From: an uncultured beta proteobacterium
GTDB taxonomy: Bacteria > Pseudomonadota > Gammaproteobacteria > Burkholderiales > SG8-39
Direction: 5' to 3'
NCBI GenBank assembly: GCA_902826155.1
Contig: CADEDU010000057.1
Location: forward strand, 5,229-49,832
Length of the DNA: 44,604 nt
Shown: positions 8,098 to 16,340 of the stretch, piece after piece
Numbering within the stretch: position 1 is the first letter of the stretch
Layout of the letters: each line of letters starts with the position of its first letter
Position numbers and translations under genes: made by a program
The notes under the pieces: generated by a model
The model's database searches: none
Seen by the model: only the letters and a program-made list of their open reading frames with translations
What the model was told of the DNA's origin: nothing

Positions 8098-9192
8098 TCA
8101 GGAGGCAGTCTGTTCAGGGTTGCGGGTCTGGCGGCGCCGCATCAGCGCCACCAGGTCTTCGGCGTAGCGCTGCGCCTGCGCCAGCCCGAGCGCCGTGGTG
8201 TCGGACGGCGGCCCTCCGGTGGGCAGCTCCAGCACGAAATCGGTCGACGTCTCGTCGTTGGCATCGATGCGCACGTGGCCGCCGTGCATCTGCACCACCC
8301 GCGAGCAGATGGCGAGTCCCACGTGAGGCAGTTCGGTCGGTCGCTTCGCCGAAGGGCCGCCGGAGAAGGGTTCGAGCAGACCGCGACGCAACTGCACCGG
8401 CACGGTCATGCCGTGATTGCTGACCACGATGCCGACGTGCGCGCTCAGGGTTTGCACGCGGACCTCGATCACGTTGCCCGGCTTGGCCTGGCGTAACGCA
8501 TGATCGAGATACTCGCGCAACGCACGCTCGAGCCAGGGCCGGCTGCCGTACACGATCGGCGAATCACCGTCGAACCCGACCAGTCCGATCTTCAGCGCGC
8601 GCTGCCGGATCAGCTCGCCGAACCCTTTCAGCAGTTCACGGACCAGTGCACATGCCTCGATCCGATCGCTTGCCACCAGCGGCCCTTGCAGGTGGGCTTC
8701 GGCCAGTGTGCCCAGCTTGGCGATGCGCTCGGTGAGTTCGCTCGCCTCGGCACCGAGCGCGGCGACGGTTTTGTCCCCGGCTGCGGCAAGCTCCTGAGCC
8801 TGTCGGGCCAATCGTTCGAGGCCCGGCGCCGCGGTCTCGCGCAGCAGGCGCAGCAGATTCAGAAAGGGCGAGTCGGCCGCGTTGTTCGCATTGGGCACTT
8901 TCGCCACGAAAAACACATCGCCGCGCGGACTCGCACCGACGATCGTGCCCAGTGCACGCGTCTCGGCGCCGGCAATCCGCACCGGAATCTCGCACTGGTG
9001 TGGCAGCGCGATCCGGCCTGCGGCGACTTCCTTGAGCATCTTGACCGTCGCGGCGGAGGCAAGTCTGCCGTCGCTGGCGACCAGGCCGAGCGCGCGCGCC
9101 GCGCCGTTGGCGAGCCGCACCTCCTGCGTAGCGGTCAGCATCACCACCGCGTCGGAGATCGCATCGAACACGCTCTGCGGTTTCTCGCTCAT
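8098..9192 (-). CDS. Degenerate PAS-HATPase protein (histidine-pseudokinase-like)
   Basis: This 364-residue soluble protein has a PAS-like N terminus (about 5-105), a helical segment (110-200) where a dimerisation/phosphotransfer domain would lie, and a HATPase_c-like C terminus (about 205-325). Key residues are altered. The H-box region reads LRETAAPGL, so the phosphorylatable His is apparently replaced by R118. The N-box reads REYLDHAL with H231 where Asn is expected. The DxGxG motif reads SNHGMT with N259 in place of Asp. The G2 region HVGLAICSRVV is kept. It probably binds partners, and perhaps nucleotide, without being a normal kinase. Its start overlaps the stop of the HTH-receiver gene by 4 nt (ATGA). 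Confidence 0.75.
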   Translation of the reverse strand: MSEKPQSVFDAISDAVVMLTATQEVRLANGAARALGLVASDGRLASAATVKMLKEVAAGRIALPHQCEIPVRIAGAETRALGTIVGASPRGDVFFVAKVPNANNAADSPFLNLLRLLRETAAPGLERLARQAQELAAAGDKTVAALGAEASELTERIAKLGTLAEAHLQGPLVASDRIEACALVRELLKGFGELIRQRALKIGLVGFDGDSPIVYGSRPWLERALREYLDHALRQAKPGNVIEVRVQTLSAHVGIVVSNHGMTVPVQLRRGLLEPFSGGPSAKRPTELPHVGLAICSRVVQMHGGHVRIDANDETSTDFVLELPTGGPPSDTTALGLAQAQRYAEDLVALMRRRQTRNPEQTAS

Positions 9193-9818
9193 GACGCATC
9201 CTCGGTGGGGTCGTCGTGGGGCTCGTCGAGTTCGGCAAGCAGCCGTTCACGACACTCACCGGCCATGCGTTGCAGTTCGTCGAACGGCACCGGTTTGGGC
9301 AACATCGAGACGCGGTGCGGATCGAGCGCCCCCTGCTCTGCGATTTCGTTCTCATTCAGACCGCTCACCACCACGATCCGCATGTCTCTCAAATCGGGAT
9401 TGGTCGACAGCGATTGCAGCATCCGGAAACCGTTGAGCTCCGGCATCTGCAGATCGGAGATCAGCATGTGCGGCCTGTGCCGCCCGATGCACACCAGGCC
9501 GGCGAAGCCGTCGCGCGCCGTCTGCAGATCGACCAGGAACGGCCACTCGGCAATCGTGAGCCGATAGAGCCGCATGAGATCCGGATCGTCTTCGACTACG
9601 ACTACCCGCAGCGGCACCTCGGCTTCGCGCGCACCGGCTCCGGGCATACGCGAGGCGACGAACCGATTGACCGAGTGGAGCAGCACGCGCCGGTGGCCGC
9701 CCGGCGTCTTCCAGGCTTCGAGTTCGCCCCTCTCGACCCACAACTGCACCGCGCGCAACGAGACGCCCAACCGCTTGGCCACTCCGCGTGTCGTCAGCGT
9801 CGCTGGAATTTCCATCAT
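9189..9818 (-). CDS. Excisionase/MerR-type HTH fused to a response-regulator receiver
   Basis: The 209-residue protein starts with a winged helix-turn-helix of the excisionase/BldC/MerR type (about 8-55; VAKRLGVSLRAVQLWVERG, then KTPGGHRR). A complete receiver follows (about 70-185): E76-D77-D78, phospho-acceptor D122 in LISDLQMPE, S152 in VVVSGL and K175 in LPKPVP. Most response regulators place the receiver first, so the order is inverted. It is the first gene of the five-gene signalling cluster and overlaps the pseudokinase gene. It is the only DNA-binding protein of the set, so probably the transcriptional output. Two ATG codons lie in tandem at 9818 and 9815; either could start translation. 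Confidence 0.85.
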   Translation of the reverse strand: MMEIPATLTTRGVAKRLGVSLRAVQLWVERGELEAWKTPGGHRRVLLHSVNRFVASRMPGAGAREAEVPLRVVVVEDDPDLMRLYRLTIAEWPFLVDLQTARDGFAGLVCIGRHRPHMLISDLQMPELNGFRMLQSLSTNPDLRDMRIVVVSGLNENEIAEQGALDPHRVSMLPKPVPFDELQRMAGECRERLLAELDEPHDDPTEDAS

Positions 9819-9888
9819 CGACCCGCCTTTCCCCGCCTGCTTGGTTGTTTCACATCTCTCACGATTACTGAGTTCGGCAGTTTTTTCA

Positions 9889-9900
9889 GATTCTTGAATC
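9889..9900. promoter_or_regulatory. Candidate operator upstream of the signalling cluster
   Basis: GATTC-TT-GAATC forms an inverted repeat with 5-bp arms in an AT-richer stretch (with a run of six T just before it), about 70 nt upstream of the HTH-receiver gene. It is a reasonable binding site for that gene's own product. No convincing sigma-70 boxes were found, so the promoter itself is unassigned. Confidence 0.3.
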
Positions 9901-10009
9901 CGCCGATCAACAGCCGCATCAAGGCTGCTTCATGCGTCGAATCAGCAGGTTGCCTAACCAGGCCGTGCAGCGGGACAGAATCGGGCCGCGACAAAAGTCA
10001 CAGGCGCCA

Positions 10010-10384
10010 TCATCGATCGGATCGGGAAGCCGACCGCAGGGGGGATCGGACTCGGATCTGGACCGGATCCGGGAGGAATCGAAGAGGGATCAGGGAGGGA
10101 TCAAAGACAAAAGCGGCGACGATCGCGCGGTCCGCGTCGGGCAGGTCGTGCGCTTCAAGCTGGGCGAACAGCGACTCGATGCTTGTCGCCTGACTCGCCC
10201 GTTCGAGTTCCATCGCAAACCCACCGATGGTGCGCTCGAACGCCTCCACATTGGTCTGATACTGAGAGCGGTTGAGCACCCAGGCCTCACGCGGACGGAT
10301 CCAGGTGATCACGTCCGGGTCGACGCCCTGCTCCAGCAGCCAGACCGCGGTGTCCATCGCCGTCTTGCCGCCACCGATAATCAC
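10010..10384 (-). pseudogene. Remnant of a flavin-dependent oxidoreductase/monooxygenase-like gene
   Basis: The minus frame contains a clear nucleotide-binding segment (IIGGGKTAMDTAVWLLEQG) followed by ITWIRPREAWVLNR, typical of the central NAD(P)-binding part of FAD-dependent oxidoreductases of the flavin monooxygenase type. Family members have several hundred residues; here only about 125 codons remain. The N-terminal FAD domain is absent, and after about 10130 the frame degenerates into a basic tail without family features. The frame can be read some codons upstream of the GTG at 10384 with no sensible start. I read it as a decayed internal fragment left by a deletion. Confidence 0.65.
10015..10102. 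repeat. GATC-rich patch
   Basis: Seven GATC tetramers occur in 88 bases (starting at 10015, 10020, 10044, 10055, 10066, 10088 and 10099), several preceded by two or three G. The spacing is irregular apart from 11-nt steps at 10044, 10055 and 10066. It lies in the 3' part of the oxidoreductase remnant. Function unknown; it may be chance in degenerating GC-rich DNA. Confidence 0.45.
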
Positions 10385-10520
10385 GAAACCTCGATGCCAG
10401 CAATTTCTGCCGTGCGGCCGGGTGACGTGTCTATCGGCGAGTGACTACCGCGGCAATGAAGCAGGCGAGGCCGTCTCTCTGCTCGACGGAGCGGGACAGA
10501 CGCGGCGCTAACGGACCGCT

Positions 10521-10559
10521 CTACTTGCCCGCCCTACTGGCCCGCCCTACTTGCCCCTC
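10521..10559. repeat. Three tandem 13-bp repeats across the protease-VWA stop codon
   Basis: Units are 10521-10533 (CTACTTGCCCGCC), 10534-10546 (CTACTGGCCCGCC) and 10547-10559 (CTACTTGCCCCTC). On the coding (minus) strand each unit ends in a TAG, so the stop-codon neighbourhood is copied three times. Next to it, an 11-bp exact repeat with 15-bp period (10562-10572 and 10577-10587) encodes the paired DPC motifs of the C terminus. Both look like slippage duplications. Confidence 0.7.
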
Positions 10560-13501
10560 CCGCATGGATCCTTCCGGCATGGATCCTCCTTGCAGCCCGT
10601 GTCCTTCAGTTCGATCTCCACGTTCACGCTCTTCACGCGCACGCAGGCGACCTGCGGATCGTCCAGCCCGAGACAATCGAGGAGCGACTGCGCCGCATCC
10701 GCGCAACCGTCGCCTTTGCCGGGCGGCACCGAACCGCTGGGCGGCGTGACGACCACCGGCGGACGATCGGGCTGCTGCACCACCACACCCGGCCGCGCGG
10801 GTGGCGTCCAACTCACCTCGACGGTGTAGCTGCCGTCGCCCCGATCCTTCACCGTGCCGACAATGTTCACACCCGGCAGCGGCGCGACCGTGAACAGATT
10901 GCCGCGACCCGGCCCGAGCGGATTGTCGAACGGATCGCGTGGCGTGATCACCAGGGTGCCGTGGCGTCCATCGGGCCGATCCGTGATGTCGATGATCGTC
11001 ACCAGCGTGCGTCCCGGATCGATCGCCGGCTCGACGTGGATCGACCATGCCGCCTCGCGCGTGGCCTTGCAACCTTCGCCGTAGGTGGCCACCGCACGGA
11101 AGTGATACGTCCCTTCTGCTTTGGCAAGGTCGGCAAGCGGCAGGTTGTAGATGCCATCAGGCTCCATCGCGCCGTCGTCGTGCAGACCATCGTCGTGCAA
11201 CGCGACGCGCCGATGCGTCGGCGATACCGGCAGCACGCCACCCGCGCCGCGCGCGATCGCTTGCAAGGTCGAGTGGAACGCGCCGACCGCATCGCCGCTC
11301 GTGGTCGGGGCGCGCAACCCCGCGTCGGTCACCAGGCGCCCCAGCGCCACGCTCGGTGCGTCGATGAACAGCTCCACGTCCGCATGCGGCGTGGTGCCGT
11401 TGCGATAGTGCAAGCCGACGCGCGGATGAATCACATCACCGGTGTAGACGCGCTTCTGGTCGCCGAGGTACGTGAGCTTGGGTCCACCTGCGGCCACCAC
11501 CAGCAGGAAGTAGCGCACGCTCGGCAACGATGATGCGGCCACGTTGTCGATACCGATGATCGGCGTACGCTCGACCACGACCGTCCAGGTGCCGTCGCGC
11601 TCGGTCTGATGCGGCAGCGTCACGCGCGCGAACACCCAGGTCTGGCCGCGTTTCTCCTCGACGCGTTTGGGATTGACGAGCTTGCCGCTCGGCGTGCGAA
11701 GCTGGAATTGCAGCGGCGTATTCGGATGATCCCAGCCGACCACCACCGTGATGCGCTCTTCGCCGCACACGTGCAGTTCGTGCGGGTCGGATTGCTGTTG
11801 CCCGGCCTTGAGCACGTACTCCGGATCGTTCAGCGCGCCCGCTTCGAAGATGTTGCCGAAGCACTGGCCGAAGAATTTGCGCAGCGCCATGCCGTCGACC
11901 GCGCGGGTGAAATCGCCGCCGTGCTGGCGCGCGAGGCGGCTGAGCAAAGGTCCATCGATATCCGCATCCGAGCCGAAACCGATCACGCACAACTGCGTGC
12001 TGCCCATGAACGGCTCGATCTCCTCGATCATCGGCAAGGTGTTCTGCAGCCCGTCAGTGAGAAGCAGTACCGAGCGCGTGTTGCCGGTACTGGCGCCGAA
12101 CCCCAGCAATGCCGCACCGACGCCCGCGCCGATGCTGGTGGCGCCGCCGGCAGTGATCGCGCCGATCTGGCCCGTGATGAACGGCGGCGGACCGACCAGC
12201 AGTGGCTTGACGGTTGCGGCGGGTCCGGCCGCACGATCGAGGCTCGCCGTCGAGCTGAATGACACCAGCCCGAGCCGATCGCCCTGCCCTTCACGCACCA
12301 GCTGCACGAACAGCGCGGCGGCGTCCCTGGCTTCCTGCAGTTTGGTGCGGCCGATCGGCGGGGCCGTTTCGGTCATGCTGCCGGAGCGATCGAACACGAT
12401 CATCACGTCCTTCGGCGTGGGCGGCGCCGGCGGATTGGTGAGCGCCGCTTTCACCGCCGCGATCGGTGCGTAGCTCACCGAGCAACCGGCACCACTGCTG
12501 AGCGGCCCCCCCACCAACTGCCCGTTGACGTCGAACAATGCCGAGCCCGAGCTGCCGCCAGCGTAGTCGAACCCCGAAATGCTGCCGCCATCGTGGACGC
12601 CCGCTTGCGTCTTCTTCGCGGCGCCGTTGGGGTGATGCATGGTGAAGATCGTCTCGCCGATCATCAACGCGGCATCGCGCATCGGCAGCGGCGCCGGCAA
12701 CGAGCCCGGTGCGGCATCGAGACGGACTACGACCCAGTCGTTCGATACGGTCTGACCCGATCCCGGTGCAACGCCGGCCACGACCTCCTCGATGACTTTG
12801 AAGAACCGCGCCGCATGACCCGCTGGACGCGACCGGTCGCAGTTGGTGGCGTAGTCGAACGTGACCGACGCGCTGCGTACATCTTCGCCGCTCGGATCGG
12901 TGAGGCAGTGCCGCGCCGTGAGGAACAGATCGGCGCCGATCAAGGTGCCCGAGCAACTGCTCACGTGGCCGTCGTGCACCTCGACGATGATGCCGGTGGC
13001 GGCTGCCACGCGTTCGCGAACCGCCGCGGGAATCGTCGGCAGATCGCATGCCGCCTGTCGCCACGCGAACCCCGGATTGCATTCCAGGCGCGTCTCGAAG
13101 ATCGGCTCCTGATACGGATTGGTGTGCAGGAACGGATCGCAGTTCGACTGGCTGCCGGTGGAGGTGCCGGGTGCATGACCCGGCGTCACGCTCGGCTCGC
13201 CCGCGCCGAATTCGAGCAGGCGCGCACTGCCGGTGCCGCCGGTGATGCGGATCGCGATCGCACCGATCGAGGTATCGACCGGCCGCGACCAGAAGCTCGC
13301 ACCGGACGATGCGTTGAACACGTCGGTGCCGTAACCCAACTCGACGGTCAAGCGGGCATTGCGGCTGAGATTGACGTTGTCGAAATGCAGGATGACGAAG
13401 CGCGGGCCACCCAACGGGCCGGCGCGCGGCGTGAAATCGAGGCCACTGGAATGCGTGACAGTGCGATTGGCCGGTACCACCGGCCCGAGGAAATGCGTCA
13501 T
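10547..13501 (-). CDS. Trypsin-like serine protease fused to a von Willebrand factor A domain
   Basis: The 984-residue protein has a beta-rich N-terminal module (about 30-105) and a chymotrypsin-fold protease (about 165-355) with H198 in LTARHC, D255 in SNDW and S318 in GGSSGSA. Cysteines 183 and 199 match the conserved disulfide around the catalytic His. A VWA domain (about 364-555) has a complete MIDAS: DRSGSM at 371-376, T455 and D483. Beta-sandwich-like segments follow, then a Cys-rich tail ending in DPC repeats. The 17 cysteines suggest an oxidising compartment, yet no signal peptide is seen at the chosen ATG, which has GGAGAG upstream; no in-frame alternative start with a hydrophobic segment was found. 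The gene is divergent from the Ser/Thr kinase gene. Substrate and export route are unknown. Confidence 0.85.
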   Translation of the reverse strand: MTHFLGPVVPANRTVTHSSGLDFTPRAGPLGGPRFVILHFDNVNLSRNARLTVELGYGTDVFNASSGASFWSRPVDTSIGAIAIRITGGTGSARLLEFGAGEPSVTPGHAPGTSTGSQSNCDPFLHTNPYQEPIFETRLECNPGFAWRQAACDLPTIPAAVRERVAAATGIIVEVHDGHVSSCSGTLIGADLFLTARHCLTDPSGEDVRSASVTFDYATNCDRSRPAGHAARFFKVIEEVVAGVAPGSGQTVSNDWVVVRLDAAPGSLPAPLPMRDAALMIGETIFTMHHPNGAAKKTQAGVHDGGSISGFDYAGGSSGSALFDVNGQLVGGPLSSGAGCSVSYAPIAAVKAALTNPPAPPTPKDVMIVFDRSGSMTETAPPIGRTKLQEARDAAALFVQLVREGQGDRLGLVSFSSTASLDRAAGPAATVKPLLVGPPPFITGQIGAITAGGATSIGAGVGAALLGFGASTGNTRSVLLLTDGLQNTLPMIEEIEPFMGSTQLCVIGFGSDADIDGPLLSRLARQHGGDFTRAVDGMALRKFFGQCFGNIFEAGALNDPEYVLKAGQQQSDPHELHVCGEERITVVVGWDHPNTPLQFQLRTPSGKLVNPKRVEEKRGQTWVFARVTLPHQTERDGTWTVVVERTPIIGIDNVAASSLPSVRYFLLVVAAGGPKLTYLGDQKRVYTGDVIHPRVGLHYRNGTTPHADVELFIDAPSVALGRLVTDAGLRAPTTSGDAVGAFHSTLQAIARGAGGVLPVSPTHRRVALHDDGLHDDGAMEPDGIYNLPLADLAKAEGTYHFRAVATYGEGCKATREAAWSIHVEPAIDPGRTLVTIIDITDRPDGRHGTLVITPRDPFDNPLGPGRGNLFTVAPLPGVNIVGTVKDRGDGSYTVEVSWTPPARPGVVVQQPDRPPVVVTPPSGSVPPGKGDGCADAAQSLLDCLGLDDPQVACVRVKSVNVEIELKDTGCKEDPCRKDPCGRGK

Positions 13502-13868
13502 GGCGCTCTCCGGGAAGGAACGGGAAATGAACGAACCACTCTTCGTGTTCGGGTCCCGCCCCCCGCGCTGTTGTGCTCAAGCGCTGCCGATCGCACCACT
13601 GCTCACCCGATGCACCGATGTTGCGCCGTTCGCGCGCGCCGGGCAATCGATCGCGGATAGGCTGTACTTCCTATGCAATGCCCGTCCGGGCTATGCCGCT
13701 GCCTGTGTCCGGTCGCTACTAACCGACCGGCGGCAGGTTCTCCGCGCAGAATTCCGCATCGTTTCGCCCGCTAATCCGCCGATCGCGCGCAACCGGCCAT
13801 CACTATCCTCGCGCGAACATCGAATGATTCCGGCCGAACCGGCCCTCTCCTTTCGCGTCCCCACCATC
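13502..13868. other. Divergent intergenic region with a hairpin
   Basis: These 367 bases separate the start codons of the protease-VWA gene (minus) and the kinase gene (plus) and must hold both promoters unless the kinase starts further upstream. A perfect 7-bp inverted repeat (CCGGTCG at 13709-13715, CGACCGG at 13724-13730, 8-nt loop CTACTAAC) lies near the centre, flanked by shorter CCTG/CAGG arms. It could be an operator or an RNA hairpin. No reliable -35/-10 pair was seen. Confidence 0.4.
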
Positions 13869-16340
13869 ATGGCAACGGCAGACCAGGCCCAGGCACGTCC
13901 GCGCATCGGCCGCTTCGAGATCGTGCGCGAGCTGGGCAAAGGCGCGCAGGGTGCGGTGTATCTGGCACTCGACACGCAGCTCGAACGCAACGTCGCGCTC
14001 AAAACCCTGCGCGGTGCGGCGGCGGCAGGCGGCAACTCGGGCAGCCTCGGTTCGATCAGCGGCACCGCCTCGCGCGGCGACGAGCTGCGTACGCTCATCG
14101 ACGAGGCTCGCATCTCCAGCCGCTTGCAGCACGCCAACATCGTCACGGTGTACGACGCGGGCGATGCCGAGGGCACCCCGTACATCGTATTCGAGTACGT
14201 CGACGGCAGCAGCCTCTCCGGATTGATCAGCGAGCACGGGCCACTAACGCCAGCACGCGCCGCGGGCATCGCCTTGCAACTCGCGCACGGCATCGACTAC
14301 GCCCACGGGCAGGACGTGCTCCATCGCGATCTGAAGCCCGCCAACGTCATGCTCACCACGAGCGGCGTGCCGCGGCTGATGGATTTCGGCATCGCGCGAC
14401 GCGCCAGCACGACCGGCAAGGAAGCAGCACTGCGCGGCACCCCTGCTTACCTGGCACCGGAATACATCGACTCACAAACATTCTTGCCGGCCTGCGACGT
14501 GTTCGCGCTCGGCGTCGTGCTCTACGAAATGCTCACCGGCCGCACGCCGGTGCAAGGGCGCAATCCGCTCGAGACGATCTATCAGTTGGTCAACAGCCCG
14601 TTCGCACCACCGTCGAGCATCAATCAGGCGGTCGACGAGCGTCTTGATCGGATCGTCATGCGCGCAATCGCCAAGCGTCCCGACGAACGCTTCCCCAGTG
14701 CGGCCGAGCTCGCCGAGGCACTGCAGCGCTATCTCGAACCGGAGTCCGAGAACACCTCATCGACGCAGCAGGGCACGCTCGAGTTTCTGCTGCGGCGCAT
14801 GCGGCACAAGTCCGACTTTCCGGTACTGGGCAGCACGCTCGCCTCCATCAACCGCGCGGTGGGCACCGAGCACGAGCACTCGCGCGTGCTGGCCGACAAC
14901 GTGCTCAAGGACGTCTCGCTCACCAACAAGCTCCTGCGCATCGTCAACGCGGTGCACTACCGCAGCTTCGGCGGCGACATCAGCACGGTGTCGCGCGCGA
15001 TCCAGATCCTGGGCTTCAAGTCGGTGCGCAACACCGCGCTGTCGCTCACGCTGATCGAGCATCTGCACGATCGCTCGCAGGCGGCCGCGATGAAGGAAGA
15101 GGTCGCGGCCTGCTACCTGAGCGGACTGATCGCGCGCGAGCTGGTCGGGCCGGCTGGCGTGCGCGATCCGGAAGAAGCGTTCATCTGCGCGATGTTCCGA
15201 CGCCTGGGCCGGCTGCTGGTCGGTTTCTACCTGCGCGACGAGGCGGTGGCGATCGACAACCTGGTGCACGGACGCGGCCACGACGAAGCGAAAGCCGCGC
15301 GCGAGGTGTTGGGCATGAGCTTCGAGGAGATCGGCTCGGGTGTCGCGCAGGCGTGGAGCTTCCCCGACTCGATCGTCAGCGCGATGAATCCGGTCGACGA
15401 ACACATTGCCGAACTGCCCGGGGCACCCGAGGAACGGGTGCGGGTGCTGGCCGCCCTGGCCAACGGCATCGGCGATGCGCTGCGCAGTCCCGACGGCGCG
15501 ACGCGCAAGGCGCGCATCAAGGCGCACGCCGAACGGTTTCTCGGATGCGGCATCACGCTCGAGCAGATCAACGCCGCCATGGGGCGAGCGAGCGAGCGCT
15601 TCAAGAAGGATGCCGCTACGCTTGGCGTCGCCCTCGTGCGCAGCCCGCTGGTGGCGCGGGCCGAGGCGGAGGCCGCGGCCGGACGCGAGGCCGTTGCTCG
15701 GCGGCCTGCATCCGTAACAGCACCCGACGCCGGCGCATCCAACGCTATGAGTGCGAACGACGGCGACGCGGAACTGATCGCACCTGTCGCTACACCTGCG
15801 GCGAGCGAGCCCACCCCGTCGCGTCAGACCGGTCTGCTGAGCGGCCTGCAAGACGTCACCAACGCGCTCGCCGCCGATGCCTCGCCCGACGAGGTGATCC
15901 GCATCATCATCGAGACGCTCTACCGCTCGATGGGCTTCCAGCGTGTGCTGCTGTTCGGCATGGATCCGGCGCGTCCGGTGCTGCGCTGCAAGCTCGGCGC
16001 TGGCGTAGGGGCCGACACCTTCATGAAGAAGGCACTGCAGATTCCGCTCGACGGCGCCCGCGACGTGTTCCACGTGTCGGCCGGACTGGGGAACGATCTG
16101 TGCATCGAGGATGTCGATGCGGAGAAGATCCGCGCCTACGTGCCGAAGTGGTATCGCGAGCAGGTCGGCGGCAAGGGTTTGCTGCTGCTGCCGATCACGG
16201 TGGCGAAGAAGCGCGTCGCGTTGCTCTACGCCGACGCGCAGAACACCACGGCGATGCGCTTCACTCCTGAGGAGCTGAATCTGCTGAAGACGCTGCGCAA
16301 TCAAGCCGTGCTGGCATTCAGGCAGGCGGCACTCGGCTGA
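13869..16340 (+). CDS. Ser/Thr protein kinase with HDOD and GAF-like domains
   Basis: From ATG 13869 the protein has 823 residues. An N-terminal Hanks-type kinase domain (about 14-290) shows the glycine loop GKGAQG, K45 in VALK, E79, HRDLKPAN with D154, DFG at 172-174 and APE at 196-198, so it should be active. An HDOD domain (about 300-510), a signalling module related to HD phosphohydrolases, follows, then an Ala-rich linker and a GAF-like sensor (about 654-823). No transmembrane segment is seen, so it is cytoplasmic. An upstream in-frame ATG at 13824 is possible; neither has a clear ribosome site, and 13869 is chosen because the kinase domain begins 14 residues later. The divergent protease-VWA gene may be functionally linked. 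Confidence 0.85.
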   Translation: MATADQAQARPRIGRFEIVRELGKGAQGAVYLALDTQLERNVALKTLRGAAAAGGNSGSLGSISGTASRGDELRTLIDEARISSRLQHANIVTVYDAGDAEGTPYIVFEYVDGSSLSGLISEHGPLTPARAAGIALQLAHGIDYAHGQDVLHRDLKPANVMLTTSGVPRLMDFGIARRASTTGKEAALRGTPAYLAPEYIDSQTFLPACDVFALGVVLYEMLTGRTPVQGRNPLETIYQLVNSPFAPPSSINQAVDERLDRIVMRAIAKRPDERFPSAAELAEALQRYLEPESENTSSTQQGTLEFLLRRMRHKSDFPVLGSTLASINRAVGTEHEHSRVLADNVLKDVSLTNKLLRIVNAVHYRSFGGDISTVSRAIQILGFKSVRNTALSLTLIEHLHDRSQAAAMKEEVAACYLSGLIARELVGPAGVRDPEEAFICAMFRRLGRLLVGFYLRDEAVAIDNLVHGRGHDEAKAAREVLGMSFEEIGSGVAQAWSFPDSIVSAMNPVDEHIAELPGAPEERVRVLAALANGIGDALRSPDGATRKARIKAHAERFLGCGITLEQINAAMGRASERFKKDAATLGVALVRSPLVARAEAEAAAGREAVARRPASVTAPDAGASNAMSANDGDAELIAPVATPAASEPTPSRQTGLLSGLQDVTNALAADASPDEVIRIIIETLYRSMGFQRVLLFGMDPARPVLRCKLGAGVGADTFMKKALQIPLDGARDVFHVSAGLGNDLCIEDVDAEKIRAYVPKWYREQVGGKGLLLLPITVAKKRVALLYADAQNTTAMRFTPEELNLLKTLRNQAVLAFRQAALG

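Larger units (their letters stand above)
9819..10546. other. Long gap between the signalling cluster and the protease-VWA gene
   Basis: No intact gene was recognised in these 728 bases. The left part is the upstream region of the HTH-receiver gene with a small palindrome. The middle holds the oxidoreductase remnant and a GATC-rich patch. The right end holds two of the three 13-bp tandem repeats that run into the stop codon of the protease-VWA gene. It looks like a decay zone. Confidence 0.6.
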
